Assembly: GCA_947172415.1 (NCBI GenBank) | Contig: OX359199.1 | Location: forward strand, 3,622,001-3,686,000 | Direction of reading: 5' to 3' | Length of the DNA stretch: 64,000 bases | From: Chondrosia reniformis | Lineage: Eukaryota; Porifera; Demospongiae; Chondrillida; Chondrillidae | The notes under the pieces: generated by a model | What the model saw: the letters and a program-made list of their open reading frames with translations, nothing else | The model's database searches: none | What the model was told of the DNA's origin: nothing | Part shown: positions 22,620 through 33,324 of the stretch, piece by piece | Numbering within the stretch: position 1 is the first letter of the stretch | Layout: every line of letters starts with the position of its first letter | Made by a program: the position numbers and the translations under genes

Positions 22620-23585
22620 TAAAGAATTTTCAAAATCAGGTTACCAGAGATATAAATGTATTTTATCTGGTTTAAAACATAATTAGTATTATATTACATA
22701 AAATGAGAAAAATTAAATTCACTGCATTAACATAAATTATCTTACGAGTGCAACCTATAATGATTGGATGGATACTGCCAATTTTCTTGTTCAGAGGATG
22801 ATTTGATTAGAGTATTAGTTTCATTAATATTGGTTAACTTCGCAAAAGTGAGTGAGTCTGAAAGAGGCAGTTTAGTGGCAGCAGTCGCTAGTTCAGTAAA
22901 CTTCTACTGCAATATATAACATGGATTCACTTAATGCATGACACCAGGTAATTTCATGATGGAAAGGCACAAATCACGTCCAAACTTATATTAAAAGAAA
23001 ACAGATTAAAAGTTATCTGGTACAAGTTTCCTGGCCTGGGAGTCACAGTTGGACATGATCAATTCTTAACTTCACATAACACTTAAGCTATTTCTCTTAT
23101 AGTCTTCAAAAAGTTTCAATGAAATCAGTAAATATTTGTAAGATGCCCTTTGTGAATGGGAAATCAAAAAATTGGCCGACTATGGATGCTCCAAATGGCC
23201 TCTTTCTATGCACATGCTATATACAGTGCTGGTTGCAAGTTACCCTAAAAACAAGTAGTAAGGAGGGCTTGAGGACGTCTACGACGAGTACTTGTGTATT
23301 AACAACCTAATCGAAATGCACGAACGTGTCTTTTTTCGATTGCACGAACGTGTTGTTTTTCGATTGCACAAAAACAATCTTATATATCCATAACCATACA
23401 TTCACATTACTTTTAGCCTGAAAATTGGAGAAGTCACTACATATTCTGGAATACCTATATAATTAGTTTTGAAATAAAGACACCATAGGCTGGGGTATTA
23501 GGAATATAACTATGACATTTACAAAGTTAAAGTCCTCTCATCATTTATTTTAGTGATAAATTGGTTACTAGTAATAGTTATATCT
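22620..23585. other. Gene-poor stretch with one dispersed repeat
   Basis: The only notable content is the block at 23410-23500 that matches 15185-15280. No gene is seen. Confidence 0.4.
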
Positions 23586-23589
23586 TAGT

Positions 23590-23900
23590 CTAAAAAGGGG
23601 GATTTCCTAGGGCTGGTATTTGTCTTTTAAAGAATAAGTTTCTTGGGGTAAATATCACTAATTGACAGTTTAAAGTCCTTATTGATACACAAAAGGTCAT
23701 CAATATAGCTACAAGTATTCTTAATTTAACAGCTAGGGTGATGTTACCTTTAACTAAAGTTAAGTTTCGTAAACTCATACTCGTAGGCAAACAGAAAATG
23801 ATTAGCAACTACAGGGGCACAGTCAGTAGGGATACCTACACATTGCTTAATACAGAACTGTCAACACTTACATAAATGTTATCAAGGTCATTAAAGAGCT
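23590..23900 (-). pseudogene. Reverse transcriptase fragment
   Basis: On the - strand a broken frame reads FNDLDNIYVSVDSS, then GIPTDCAPVVANHFLFAYE, a stop, and CSYIDDLLCINKDF...IYPKKLIL. GIP...CAP and YIDD are the B/C motifs of retroelement reverse transcriptases, and the asparagine/proline-lysine tail (YPKKL) follows YxDD in many such elements. At least two frameshifts and stops are present. The family (Penelope-like or another non-LTR type) cannot be fixed from this piece. Part of it is duplicated at 25390-25545. Confidence 0.7.
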
Positions 23901-24067
23901 CTACTAAATGATCAGCAGCGACTCCTTCTATTGCAGAGACTGTTGGACCAAAAGGCTTACAGATTTCAAAGTTTTGGGATTTCCTATAGCTCTATGAAAA
24001 CAAAAGTACTACCAACTGAGTGACACTGTATACACATTACACAATCAGTCAATCTAAGGCCAAATAC

Positions 24068-24155
24068 ATTACCTAGATCTCGCTAACACCTTACCTTGAT
24101 CTTGCTAACACCTTACCTTGATCTCGCTAACACCTTACCTTGATCTCGCTTCGAC
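24068..24155. repeat. 23-24-bp tandem repeat
   Basis: About four units of CTTACCTTGATCTCGCTAACAC. No coding role is evident. Confidence 0.85.
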
Positions 24156-24329
24156 TCTACCCATTCGATCGTAAAACTGCTTACGTTTCGTTTACGCTTC
24201 CGCCTGTTTCCATTTCTGCTTCCGCCTTTGCACTCGCTTATGCATCTTTCCGTTTCCGCTTTCGTAATATGTACAATATATTCAACAAACGTCTAACACT
24301 AACCTCTCAGCTTGCTCCAAAGCTCTAAC

Positions 24330-24436
24330 ACTGAAGCCAAATAAGTGAGGATTCTCTTTGAAGACACTCTTCAAAATAGTGCTCTTCCCTGATCCTGATG
24401 GTCCACAAATCACAAGAGGTCTTGGGAGCTGAACCT
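24330..24436 (-). pseudogene. GUK1: Guanylate kinase first catalytic exon
   Basis: After a TTGTAG acceptor the exon reads [19 protein letters not shown] and then [25 protein letters not shown] is the P-loop of guanylate kinase (GMP to GDP phosphorylation), and [12 protein letters not shown] is close to eukaryotic GUK1. The exon ends at GFS and no downstream GUK exon is found in the window. The neighbouring upstream exon is a histone H3 fragment, so this is a displaced exon, not a complete gene. A second, mutated copy lies at 35186-35268. Confidence 0.75.
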
Positions 24437-24498
24437 CTACAAGATCGCACAAAAAGAGTTAACAGTAAAACTGAATTCCTAAGTAGACATGCACTTAC

Positions 24499-24667
24499 CT
24501 GATCAAAAGCTCAGTTGACTTTTGGTAAACGACGAATCTCTCTTAGAGCAACAATTCCTGGCCTGTAACGATGAGGCTTCTTGACTCCTCCTGTTGCTGG
24601 TGCACTCTTTCTGGTTGCTTTGGTCACAAGCTGCTTCCTTACGAGCCGTCTGCTTTGTACGAGCCAT
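24499..24667 (-). pseudogene. H3: Histone H3 N-terminal pseudogene, copy 1
   Basis: From ATG at 24667 it reads [10 protein letters not shown], then loses the STGGKAP segment with a frame change, and continues in another frame as [20 protein letters not shown] to VALREIRR. An extra T then shifts it again into [10 protein letters not shown] before a GTAAGT donor at 24498. The residues are diagnostic for H3. It stops at residue about 63 because the next H3 exon is absent. It sits 62 bp upstream of the guanylate kinase exon on the same strand. Confidence 0.85.
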
Positions 24668-24778
24668 TTCTCTTCTCCACAAATAGTAATAAACCGAATC
24701 TGCTCTTAGAACTTGTCTTTACTTTCGAACCTCAACCCTAAAATGGGTAAAAAAGGATGAATTGATGCTGAAAGGGGT

Positions 24779-25385
24779 ATGGCAGTAAACAGAGGGGTGG
24801 GGCAGTTCACAGAGGGGTGGGGCAGTTCACCGAAGGGTGGGGCAGTTCACAGAGGGATGGGACAGCTCACAGAGGGGTGGAGCAGTTCACAGAAGAGTGA
24901 GGCAGTACACAGAGGGGTGGGGCAGTTCACAGAGGGGTGGGGCAGTTCACAGAGGGGTGGGGCAGTACACAGAGGGGTGGGGCAGTTCACAGAAGGGTGA
25001 GGCAGTACACAGAGGGGTGGGGCAGTTCACAGAGGGGTGGGGCAGTTCACAGAGGGGGGGACAGTTCACAGAGGGGTGGGGCAGTACACAGAGGGGTGGG
25101 GCAGTACACAGAGGGGTGGGGCAGTTCACAGAGGAGTGGTGGGGCAGTACACAGAAGGGTGGGGCAGTTCACAGAGTGGTGGGACAGCTCACAGAAGGGT
25201 GGGGCAGTTCACAGAAGGGTGAGGCAGTACACAGAGGGGTGGGGCAGTTCACAGAGGGGTGGGACAGTTCACAGAGGGGTGGGGCAGTACAGAGAGGGGT
25301 GGGGCAGTAAAACAGAGGGGTGGGGCAGTAAAACAGAGGGGTGGGGCACTTCAGAGGGGTCGGGCCGTACACAGAAGGGTGGGGC
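24779..25385. repeat. 20-bp minisatellite array 2 (largest)
   Basis: About 30 units of GGGGTGGGGCAGTTCACAGA with GTACACAGA, AGCTCACAGA and GTAAAACAGA variants. The left flank (ACCCTAAAATGGGTAAAAAA, then GATGAATTGATGCTGAAA) is shared with arrays at 26.2 and 37.6 kb. Overlapping frames up to 157 residues arise from the repeat and are not genes. Confidence 0.95.
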
Positions 25386-25389
25386 AATT

Positions 25390-25545
25390 TAGTTAAGTTT
25401 CGTAAACTCATACTCGTAGGCAAACAGAAAATGACTAGCAACTACATGGGCACAGTCAGTAGGGATATCTACTCTTTGCTTAAAACAGAACTGTCAACAC
25501 ATACATAAATGTTGTCCAGGTCATTAAAGAGCTCTACATGGGTGA
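25390..25545 (-). pseudogene. Second copy of the reverse transcriptase fragment
   Basis: Matches 23752-23910 (TTAAGTTTCGTAAACTCATA, then GTCATTAAAGAGCTCTAC). The same DLDNIYV and DSSVLSKE coding traces are visible on the - strand. It abuts the minisatellite on one side and the GGAT repeat on the other. Confidence 0.65.
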
Positions 25546-25866
25546 GTGGATGGGTGAGTGGATGGATGAGTGGGAGGATGGATGGATGAGTGGGAGGATG
25601 GATGGATGAGTTGGAGGATGGATAGATGAGTGGGAGGATGGGTGGATGAGTTGGAGGATGGATAGATGAGTGGGAGGATGGGTGGATGAGTTGGAGGATG
25701 GATAGATGAGTGGGAGGATGGGTGGATGAGTTGGAGGATGGATAGATGAGTGGGAGGATGGATAGATGAGTGGGAGGATGGGTGGATGGATGGATGAATG
25801 AGTGGATATATGGATGGATGGATGAATGGATAAGTGGGTGGAGGAGTGGGAGGATGGTGGGTGGGT
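25545..25866. repeat. GGAT/GAGT-type complex tandem repeat
   Basis: Irregular 4-bp based repeat (GGATGGATGAGTGGGAGGAT and variants) with a higher-order unit of about 30 bp. Pro/His/Ser/Thr-rich open frames on the - strand simply translate the repeat. Confidence 0.95.
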
Positions 25867-25926
25867 TAACGGATGCATTCACTAACATTCCTATTCCTAG
25901 GCCTTCCTAAGTAGACATGCATTTGC

Positions 25927-26122
25927 CTGATCAAAAGCTCAGTTGACTTTTGGTAAACGACGAATCTCTCTTAGAGCAACAATTCCTGGCCTGTAACGAT
26001 GAGGCTTCTTGACTCCTGTTGCTGGTGCACTCTTTCTGGTTGCTTTGGTCGCAAGCTGCTTCCTGGGTGCCTTGCCTCGATTAAATTGTAGATTTACGAG
26101 CCGTCTGCTTTGTACGAGCCAT
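25927..26122 (-). pseudogene. H3: Histone H3 N-terminal pseudogene, copy 2
   Basis: ATG at 26122 gives [12 protein letters not shown] and then a stop caused by an insertion of about 8 nt (AATTTAAT region). After the insertion the frame resumes as [19 protein letters not shown] and runs to VALREIRR, with the same extra T before the YQKSTELLI codons as copy 1. The boundary corresponding to copy 1's GTAAGT reads GCAAAT. The insertion is shared with copy 3 at 35.7 kb. Confidence 0.85.
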
Positions 26123-26224
26123 TTCCCTTCTCCACAAATAGTAACAAGCCGAATCTGCTCTTAGAACTTGTCTTTACTTTCGAACCTCAACCCTAAAATG
26201 GTTAAAAAGATAAATTGATGCTGA

Positions 26225-26405
26225 AAGGGGTATGGCAGTACACAGAAGGGTGGGGCAGTACACAGAGGGGTGGGGCAGTTCACAGAGGGGTGGGGCAGTA
26301 CACAGAAGGGTGGAGCAGTACACAGAAGGGTGGGGCAGTTCACAGAGGAGTGGGGCAGTTCACAGAGGGGTGGGGCAGTTCACAGAGGGGTGGGGCAGTA
26401 CACAT
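26225..26405. repeat. 20-bp minisatellite array 3
   Basis: About nine units of the GGGGTGGGGCAGT(A/T)CACAGA monomer, with the same left flank (CAACCCTAAAATGG) as arrays 2 and 4. Confidence 0.95.
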
Positions 26406-26815
26406 ATGCCTCAACATCATTCAGATCCCAGCTCTATCATGACACAATTGCTGTCGTTGATTCAATGTCAGGTTAGGTCTGACAATAAGATAAATAGGTT
26501 GGAGGTATAGTGCAAATTACCACACCAATTATTGTAGAATTTATTTTTAATTTATTCAAAGAGGCACTTCTACAAGCAGGAGTGCGACAAGTGCTATGAC
26601 ATTCCTTTGCTAAAATCACTGCTATACTTAGCTATACTTGGGTTGACATCTCTATCTCGATTCGACTCCCTACCGACTGGATCATAAAGCCTCGCTTCCG
26701 CTTCCGCTACGCTCGGTAATAAGTGCAATATTCAACAAATAGTATTGAATACTCTCTTCGCTTCGTAGGAAAATATATCTAACTGACACTCACTTGACTA
26801 ATATATTGATAAGCC

Positions 26816-27270
26816 TCATTCTCCAGACCAATTCTCAGCTGCCAGAGCTCCTTGCAGGAATATTCTGAGGGAGATCTCCGGAATGACATCGTTAAGTGTC
26901 AGTATAGTCCTGACAGAAATCCAAAATCTTTTCATATTTCCTCTGCCATTGTTCATCCTAAAGGCCTGAACTGATGAACTCTCCATTTCAAGGTTCACTT
27001 TGCTAATGAAAAACAGAAAACATGTGTACAAGTGTAAATATAATAATAATACAATAGTAATATACATAACAGCTTTATAATAAGTATACAATAGGTAAGG
27101 TGCAGAGAGTTCGGCCTTACTTGTGCAAAGGCTAGCTACGATGATTAATGAATAATTAAGTTAAATGTACGTATCTTTCCTCTCTACTTGATTCTACTGA
27201 TAATTCTCTTGTCAATCATAGCTGATAACAGAGAAGTCAATGAAGGCATGGGATCTTGGTAATATGACTG
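26816..27270 (-). pseudogene. Displaced DYNC2I1 (WDR60) exon and intron fragments
   Basis: At 26968-27130 the sequence matches 30197-30420, including the CATTAG acceptor and the first codons (VNLEMESSS) of a WDR60 WD-repeat exon. It then diverges into an open stretch of unknown origin (26820-26960). At 27180-27300 it matches the WDR60 exon at 31441-31550 (SHAFIDFSV) with stops. This is a scrambled partial duplicate of the 29.1-33.0 kb gene. Confidence 0.6.
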
Positions 27271-27569
27271 CATTAGCTATGGCGCAATCGTTGGCTGAAT
27301 TGTTTAAATCGATGAAGATACGGTTACGTTCGAAATCAACAGCTGCGTTCGCGAATTTGGTGAAGAATTTAATTTGGCGAGCTCCAAATTACTCACCAAA
27401 TTTAAGTCTTAGCCAAATTTTACAGTATGTATTGCATATACCTGTATAGGGTATATATTTCATTCTTACTGCATATTGCTCATCAGAATGGTCTGCTCAG
27501 AAGTGGTGAATGAAACTGGCCACTTGCTCTTGTTCCTCCGTCTCCAGATCAGAATTAACCTAATTCATA

Positions 27570-27604
27570 TATACATACATACATACATACATACATACAT
27601 ACAT
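27570..27604. repeat. (CATA)n microsatellite
   Basis: About eight ATAC/CATA units in an AT-rich context. Confidence 0.9.
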
Positions 27605-27689
27605 CGGGTGAATAACACTAAAGATAGTTACACTAACACATACATACTTAATAGAATAAGAGATGAAGGTTTATTGAGCTTCAGAAACA

Positions 27690-28140
27690 TGAATTGATAA
27701 ATTCTGAACTTTCGACCCTGAGGTCTTCATCAGCAATATATCACAGTGCTAAAAATAACAGGCGGACATCGGACCATGTCCGATTAAAATCATGCTAGGG
27801 GCGGTCAAATAGATCTTCAGTCGGTCATTGGGTCCGGACACTTTTTGTATTATTAGGAAGTACAGTATGCGCTACGTAGATTTAAGAAACGCCTGCTCGA
27901 TTGAGATTTTTGAGCGAGGCACTCGGCGAGAAGAGTGCCAACGAGTGGTATTCATTCATACCACTCGCCGTTTCACTCGATTGGCGATTTACAAGGTCGA
28001 GATTTTGTCGAGACTTCTACAATAATTTCCGACCAAAAAAAGCAAATGTCCAAGCAAATCCTAATTCTTATTTTAAGCACTGATATCATATATTGCTGAT
28101 GAAGACCTCAAGGTCGAAACGTTCAGAATTCAGCTGTAAG
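27690..28140. ncRNA. Inverted pair of hammerhead-like motifs
   Basis: At 28096-28120 (+) the sequence CTGATGA, then GACC-UCAA-GGUC, then GAAAC has the conserved hammerhead ribozyme core (CUGANGA, stem II, GAAA). The reverse-complement counterpart is at 27710-27733 (GAAAG instead of GAAAC). The two lie in imperfect inverted repeats of about 55 bp (AAATTCTGAAC...CAGCAATATAT) flanking about 330 bp. Such cores are known from Penelope-like retroelements and retrozymes. Stems I and III and the cleavage site could not be established by eye, so catalytic activity is unproven. Confidence 0.45.
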
Positions 28141-28255
28141 TTGGATACAACACATGATCCTTTTGCGACACCTCTTCGACTACTCAGTTTCCCGATACAA
28201 AGATAATTTAATTACAGAACACCTCTCTCAACAGCTACACTCGAGCTACTCACCT

Positions 28256-28378
28256 CGCCTGTAACATCGACTTCTCCTTGCGACACTGCTCCAAGTTCTG
28301 TTTCAAGTCCTCCACTTGAACTTTGAGGCGATCGTTTTCGTCTTTAAGCTTAGCGATTATCTTGTCTTCCTTGCCCAT
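28256..28378 (-). CDS. First coding exon of an unidentified coiled-coil protein
   Basis: ATG at 28378 begins MGKEDKIIAKLKDEND, a continuous heptad pattern (LKVQVEDLKQNLEQC) to MLQA before a GAG|GTGAGT donor at about 28255. The frame is also open upstream to 28573, but no better ATG occurs there, so that part is probably 5' UTR. No downstream exon is recognised towards 24 kb, so the gene may be broken by rearrangement. A GCGCATGCGT motif lies upstream. The family is not identified. Confidence 0.5.
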
Positions 28379-28678
28379 TTTCTCCTCGCTCGAACTGACT
28401 GCCCTACAGAGATGGGAAGGATCAATAGGTGCGGCCGTGTCGATTAATTTGTCAGACGCAATCGGATCACAGTCGCTCGCCACTCCATTAAACTGCGACT
28501 CAATCAAGTCGAAGCCAGTCTCACACAATATCTTACCTTCAAAACGAAGCTCTACAAGTCTTCGTCTTTTCAAAATTAAACTTTAACTCCAAAAATTGGA
28601 TCACCCGGTACAAGACAGAATAAAGTACAGCTCTCAGTTTTAATCAATTCTCGGCTATTCTGCCTTTTATATCTCGTG

Positions 28679-28689
28679 GCGCATGCGTA
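28679..28689. promoter_or_regulatory. NRF1-like GCGCATGCGTA motif
   Basis: A palindromic GCGCATGCGT element about 300 bp upstream of the coiled-coil start exon at 28378. Similar motifs occur in duplicated blocks near 17895 and 36025, the latter upstream of an H3 pseudogene. NRF1-type sites are common in housekeeping promoters. Only the sequence match is seen. Confidence 0.3.
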
Positions 28690-29125
28690 ATATTTTTCGT
28701 AATCATAACGTTGCGTAATTTTCCTTCGAAAGTCGTCGAGTAACCAACAAATAATCGTCCGGATCGATTAAGAAATCGGTATTTTCAGCCACCCTATTCA
28801 AACGTCTTTAGCGCAAACATGCAGTGAGATAGAAATTCCTAATTGCGCACACTATGTTCTCTCAAAAAGGCCTGTGTAATGATGTTTATTTGAAGTTGAT
28901 AGCTTTCGTAGTGTTTGAGATATGAGTGGGCGAAAATCGATCCGGCCGATTATTGATTGGGTACTCTATGCACTGTGTTACATTGAACTAATCGTCAGGC
29001 TATATATCAACGCGCTCTAACCAAAAAATGATGCCTCATAAAGGGGCCGAAATTGGTCTTTTCAGACGCAATTATTTACTTGTACATTTTAATGTGATTC
29101 TGCATATAATAATCTTTACAAGTAT

Positions 29126-32100
29126 TTAACGTTGAAACAAAAGTGTTTGCAGGTAGCCATGGAAACACTCCTCCTCTTTATCTTTTGGTACGCTGTACTG
29201 CTCTACCAGTTGGTGCACTTCCACTGTGCCATCCTCAAAGGACAGAACCAGCTGAGACTGACCACTCGGAGACAGAGCCACTCTCTGATTGAGAGCAATG
29301 CTAGCAATCTTCATATTCTGTGCTCCAGCCTTTAAGACTGGGGCAGAGCCTTTTAATTAAATATTGTACAGTGAAACACATGTATGTATTAAAAGTGACA
29401 ACCTTACCACAAGTGTATGGTAGATGAATCATCCAGGACAATAAATACACTTGGGCGGTGATGGGACCACATCAGCTGATGAATGGGTTTTCCCCTTGTG
29501 GACCGGTTCCATGACAACAGAGGTCGCTCATATTTTGTGTTATATAGAAACAAGGTCCCATTGCTACGTCCTACCACAAAGTGATCGGGTTGCCATGGCG
29601 AGAAGGCTAGACTGGTGACATTAGCAATCTGTTCTAAAGACAACAAAATCGGAAACTGCTGTAATCACAATAGTAAACCACGACCATTCTGAACCTACTT
29701 AGTCTCGCACTTGACAATATGCACATACCTTGAGGTCTCTTGTACTCCCTTGGCACCGGTCTATTACCATACCTCTGGCAGTGCAAGACACCTCCCTACA
29801 GCACGACACAAGGGACCAACTGTCACACACTGCTAGACATAAGTCATAGCACAGTTGGCACATTTACCGTGTCAGTCCCCACGTAAAAGTGGTTGAGGTC
29901 TCTAGGGTGGAAGGCTAGACTGTGGACAGTCATTGTGGTTACCATGCCAACAGAAGTGGGGGAGGGATCCATCACTTGGAAGGTGGAGCTCTTTATCAAC
30001 TTCACTTTGGCTGGTGGAGCTAGTCCTTAGAGTGTAAGGAAAACATGAGCATGTGGTTGGATGGAGAGAGGGCATCTTGTACCTACCTAGGTCTGTAATG
30101 GATCCATGAGGGTCTGGCTGTCCCAGCTCTGCTACCACCCAAATGATTACCTTACCAGTAACATCCATTGTCGCTATCTGAAACGACAGGCCTAGTGATG
30201 AACTCTCCATTGCAAGGTTCACTTGGCTAATGATAAACAGAAAACATGTGTACACTTTTAAATAAAATAGGAATATAATAGCTATATACATAATAACTGT
30301 ATAATAGCTATATAATAGCTATATACATAATAGTTATATAATAGGCATACAATAGGCAAGGTGCGAGGGTTCAATTAACTAAAGGAAGCCTTACTTGTGC
30401 AAAGGCAATGATTAGTGATTAGTGAAGTTTTTAATGCCAAATCAGCAAGGAAATGAGAAGGAGAGGGAGAGTTGGAGGAGAGGGAGAGGAGAGGAGAGGA
30501 AATGAGAAGGAGAGAAAGAGGGGAGGGGGAGGGAGAGGGAGATATAATGAAATCTGTCACAGCACTGAAAGCAATCACTGATTTTCCCTTCTGCTGTGCC
30601 TGTAGAGCTGTCTCTCCATTAACGACAGGGTTCTCCTCCTCCAATATAATTGAGATAACCTACATACATACCGTATGTAACAAATAATACTCATTCTTAT
30701 AACAGTTACCATAGAGCTACCAGGAACAGACTAAAGCACATTCTAAATTATCATGTCACATGACAGTCACATGACACTCTTACTCGTCCAGCTGTGTGGA
30801 GGAAAGCTTCGCAGAATCCATGACATTCAAGTGTTCTGTATCCATAGTAACCATGTTGGAATTCAATTCAAAGTCACCTTCTGTAGAATAGTAACAATGT
30901 GAGTCACATGACAGTCACAAGGTAGTCATGTGACTGCCCACCTTTGTCTCCTCCTGATATGCTAGCCCCCTCCTGAGGATGCTGCGTCCTTTTTTCTGTA
31001 GTACTAATTTCCTCCGTTTGTGTATCATTCTCAAAAGTGTCCTCTCCCGTTTCTATGGCAACCTGCCGGGCATTTCTTTGTCCAAAACTTCTCATATATA
31101 CCTCATATTCTGACATCGGAGGAAGATCAAATATCTCCATGGCAACCACATCTAATCCAACAGCTCCTGAAACAGTAGAAGAGATTGTTATTATAGAAAA
31201 TCACTGCACTCAGTATAGCTAAAGAGTACGTATACTTACGTATAATATAACATAGTTCTCCAATTCACAGATATTACGACAGAGACTGCCAAGTTTTAAG
31301 TACATACATAAGTATGTACATATGTGAACACGTGTAAAATTAATATAATAGCTATATAATAGGTACTAAAGGAAGCCTTACTTGTGCAAAGGCTATGGAT
31401 TAGAACAACTGTAGAGATGTGACGTGTCAAATGTACGTACCTTTCCTCTCTGCTTGATTCTACTGATAACTCTCTTGTCAACCATAACTGACTTGAAAAC
31501 AGAGAAGTCGATGAAGGCACAGGATCTTGGTGATATGACTGCATTAGCTACTGTATCCTCCCCCATAATAATTAGAGGGTTTTCCCCATCCTTCACTTCT
31601 GACAGACTGGGATATGACATGTTTGTATTTTCAAGATAAATAGCATCCATGATCTACAGGAAGTGACAATTGTAACTCTACAGGAAGTGACAGCTTTAGA
31701 TCTACAGGAAGTGACATTTTTAGATCTACGGAAAGTGAGTTGTAGCTCTACAGGAAGTGACAGTTCCAGAGGCACTTGGACCAAATTAAAATAGGAGGAG
31801 AAGGAGCGTAGTTCATTTTGAGGAAGAGTATGTTCAACTGTAGTACATAAAATAAAGAAACATTCTACTTGCCTCATCAAGATGATCTTCTTCAATTTGA
31901 TCACCTTCCTCCAAATCTTCACTTGAGGCACCTTCAAATTCATCATTGTAATCCTGTACATATAATATCATGTGACTTGCATGTGACCACTAAGTGATTC
32001 CCATAGCCATTTTACTTCAAACTCATCCTCTTCATAATTGATCTCTTCCTCTGGGAGATCGTCCTCCGTCTGGTCCTTTACCTCTACCATCGGCTGGATG

Positions 32101-33036
32101 TCTCCTCGAATAGCTCTCTTGTGAACCTCCACATCTGTAACAAACTCAGACTCTTCAAGCCCATCCGAATGGACTGCCATCTTCACTGTACTACCTTCCT
32201 GAGAGGACAAGGTCAGTTCTGATGCAACTGGGTGCAGGTCTGCAGAGGAAAACACTTGTGGTTCACTCTCATTATCTCCATCTATCACTGATATGATCTC
32301 TGGTCTTTCCTTTGGAAGTAGAATGTTTGTCCTTTAAAGCCTTTTGAATATTATTCTCTGCTATTGTCTCTTTCCTCTTCTCCCTCTTTCTCCTCTCTTC
32401 TTGTTTCTGCTCCTCTTTAGGGTTCACTTTCTTAACCTCTTTATCCTTACTCCTTCCTGAAGACTTTATCTTGCTACCATCTTGCTTCTCTTTTGGGGGC
32501 TTTCCCTCCTCCAAACGCCTTTCTTTACTCCTTGCAGTTGCTACACTAGACTTTGAGTCTTTCTGAGCCACACGTTGCTTAGCAACAACATCACCTAGAG
32601 CAATCAAGACTTTTCTTCAATATTTCACCTATACTTCTGACCTACTTCATACTTTCATAGAGAGCGTTTCTGTCCGTGGACCTTAATGAGTTTTATAACT
32701 GATGAACCGAAACGTTCTATTGTGAATTGTGAATTGCTACGGATAAGCTCAAGACTAATTAATACTTCATACGTACTTCTTTGCTCACCAGAATGAGCCT
32801 TGTTCTTAAATCTCGCTTGCCTTCCCGGTCGCTAGATCTCTTACTTGAATCAGCTTTGCTAGCTTTAGTATCTCGATTCTCACTGGAATCTCTCTTAGAA
32901 CTTGTCTTCTGTCTCAACGCCTTCGTCAGCTCCTCTTCTCCCCAAGTGTCATTTTTACTCTTCGGCTGTGAAGAAGGGACTAATAAGTCAATGTCAGAAT
33001 AGACTGCAATTAAAGTACCTTTGATGAAGACGACAT
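29126..33036 (-). CDS. DYNC2I1: Dynein-2 intermediate chain 1 (DYNC2I1/WDR60)
   Basis: Intermediate chain of the retrograde intraflagellar transport motor, which acts in cilia. Exons (upper to lower): 33019-33036 (MSSSSK), 32789-32965 (KNDTWGEEELTKAL), 32016-32594 (Lys/Glu-rich, then acidic), 31873-31953, 31441-31653, 30942-31166 (IFDLPPMSEYEVYMRSFG; DTQTEE; TQHP), 30784-30880, about 30545-30659 (ILEEENP), 30087-30227 (LSFQIATMDVTGKVIIWVV), 29868-30025, 29729-29795, 29408-29633 and 29126-29337. The order and motifs follow animal WDR60 from the charged N-terminus to the WD40 C-terminus. Two oddities: about 200 residues with the central WD repeats are missing between 30545 and 30227, and one frameshift lies near 32290 (HIS to VIDGDNE). 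One intron (31873) uses a GC donor. It is either an assembly-damaged real gene or a decaying copy. Confidence 0.85.
30452..30542. repeat. Homopurine GGAGA-rich tract
   Basis: Roughly 90 bp almost entirely A and G on the + strand (GAGAGGAGAGGAAATGAGAA type), within the WDR60 intron where the central WD-repeat exons are missing. Mirror-symmetric segments could form triplex DNA. The tract may also have caused a local assembly collapse. Confidence 0.8.
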
Positions 33037-33324
33037 TTTCCGCTTTCCAAAATCGTGTCATTTTTGCAGCCCCCTCTATTGTTTTCATAACGCGATTTAT
33101 GTATGGCTTCATGTTACGGATATATGTATAATACGAGTTCATACGCAACTATTGTAACACTTAACTTATACGTCAATACATCGTTTTTGCAAATGGCGGC
33201 ATTCAGGAAGCTTTAGTTAACGAAGCTTTTCTGTCACTATTTATAATTTTAAGCGTCCTCAATCGTTAGGATTAAGAGTAATATGTCAAAGCCCAACGAT
33301 GCGGCCAAGTAGTTTGAGTAAATT

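Noticed and set aside
24436-24499. In-frame H3-guanylate kinase fusion protein
   Set aside because: The H3 exon's reading frame across the splice junction does not match the frame of the GUK P-loop exon, and H3 carries frameshifts.
24779-25392. Overlapping open frames of up to 157 residues (MGQFTEGWG-type)
   Set aside because: They translate a 20-bp minisatellite in several frames. The unit length is not a multiple of three and lacks stops, so long frames arise automatically.
25469-25888. 139-residue His/Pro/Ser-rich frame
   Set aside because: It is a translation of the GGAT-based tandem repeat, with no start context or domain.
24779-26405. CRISPR-like repeat arrays
   Set aside because: The units are contiguous 20-bp minisatellites without unique spacers, in a eukaryotic genome.
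32697-32714. CTGATGAACCGAAACGTT as a hammerhead core
   Set aside because: Only three bases separate CTGATGA from GAAAC, so no stem II can form. It is kept only as a degraded relative.
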